From NCBI GenBank assembly GCA_002898315.1, contig BEHV01000002.1, forward strand, positions 28,145-92,144: DNA of 64,000 bases. Reading direction: 5' to 3'. The translations under genes were made by a program, and so were the position numbers. The DNA is from a bacterium HR19 (GTDB lineage Bacteria > Calescibacteriota > Calescibacteriia > Calescibacteriales > Calescibacteriaceae). Shown here in pieces: positions 63,694 through 64,000 of the stretch. The notes under the pieces were generated by a model. It was not told where the DNA came from, searched no databases, and was given only the letters and a program-made list of their open reading frames with translations. The number at the start of each line of letters is the position of its first letter. Position 1 is the first letter of the stretch.

Positions 63694-64000
63694 ATGAGGG
63701 GATTTGAAAAAAAAGGTGATATGAAAAGTTGTGGTCGCAAAGCTGTGTTTTTTTATCTCCTCTTTTTCTTTTTTTCTGGTTTTCATTTTCTCTCCTGCTA
63801 CAAGGAACCACCGCTGCCTCCTCCTGGACCGTTTATAACTCCTGAAACGCGCTATCCGATAGGACCGGGAGATATAATAGAGATAAAACTCGTTCCAGAT
63901 GAGATAGGTGTTTCCGGACAATACGAAGTTGATGAAGAAGGCAGAATACTCATACCGATTATCGGTGAGGTTTATGTTGTGGGTATGACATCTATTGGTC
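63694..64000 (+). CDS. Polysaccharide export protein Wza-like lipoprotein (5' part)
   Basis: This gene runs off the right edge. From ATG 63694 (or ATG 63721) the protein has a hydrophobic signal ending LSC (lipobox), a Pro-rich stretch PPLPPPGPF, then the Wza polysaccharide-export signature YPIGPGDIIEIKL and QYEVDEEGRILIPIIGEV. Wza forms the outer-membrane channel for capsular and exopolysaccharides. It is the downstream gene of a possible operon with the small exported protein and the nucleotidyltransferase. Confidence 0.85.
   Translation, partial: MRGFEKKGDMKSCGRKAVFFYLLFFFFSGFHFLSCYKEPPLPPPGPFITPETRYPIGPGDIIEIKLVPDEIGVSGQYEVDEEGRILIPIIGEVYVVGMTSIG

Noticed and set aside
1..64000. CRISPR array, prophage or complete insertion sequence
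   Set aside because: No regularly spaced short repeats, phage structural genes or intact transposase were seen; only the TnpB remnant was found.

Overview
The window looks like chromosome of an AT-rich, Gram-negative (diderm), probably thermophilic bacterium. Signs of an outer membrane are a porin-like beta-barrel, Wza and Wzz capsule-export proteins, several lipoproteins and an ExbB-type proton channel. The proteins are rich in Lys/Glu/Ile, while the tRNAs and one structured RNA stand out as GC-rich islands, as is usual in AT-rich thermophiles. Gene order is mosaic with frequent strand switches, so there are few long operons. I cannot assign a phylum; a deep-branching uncultured thermophilic lineage is a guess.

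Layout. 0-2.1 kb: a small RDD membrane protein and a Wzz-type chain-length protein. 2.3-4.4 kb: sucCD (TCA cycle). 4.5-8.4 kb: an apparently iron-regulated envelope module (two Fur-box-like palindromes, porin-like protein, exported protein, membrane-anchored cytochrome c'-like protein, His-containing membrane protein). 8.5-13.3 kb: a Ski2/HelY-like helicase and a large exported RCC1-repeat protein whose reading frame is cut by one in-frame TAG. 13.4-21.9 kb: housekeeping genes (sufC, guaB, dnaK, TetR regulator, cobU, exbB, lipase-like hydrolase). 21.9-29.0 kb: methyltransferases, glycosyltransferases, a DegT aminotransferase and a cupin, consistent with surface glycan or secondary-metabolite modification. 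29.1-37.7 kb: fatty-acid genes (two acyl-CoA synthetases, acyl-CoA dehydrogenase, SDR epimerase) with a MerR regulator and a purine permease. This stretch is interrupted by a deleted TnpB transposon remnant that keeps a GC-rich, pseudoknot-forming RNA. 37.8-50.1 kb: metabolism (M16 protease, ilvD, livF, pgk, CitE/malyl-CoA-lyase family, lysA, type IV pilin, HAD phosphatase, atypical thiolase). 50.2-60 kb: PKD lipoprotein, ribH, rpoN, sbcD, endonuclease V, GNAT, tRNA-Arg, TldD, beta-propeller lipoprotein. 60-64 kb: tRNA-Ser with a decayed DNA-methylase fragment beside it, then a TPR lipoprotein, a nucleotidyltransferase, a small exported protein and the start of a Wza export lipoprotein.

Two translation styles coexist. 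Some genes have strong Shine-Dalgarno sites (sucD, porin, cytochrome, dnaK, exbB, pgk). Many others have none, and instead carry a -10-like hexamer ending 6-8 nt before the start codon, which predicts leaderless mRNAs.

The most interesting items are the TnpB remnant with its structured RNA, the Fur-box-linked envelope/cytochrome module, the TAG-split RCC1 protein with a sorting-tail-like C terminus, the leaderless pattern, and the DNA-methylase remnant next to tRNA-Ser.
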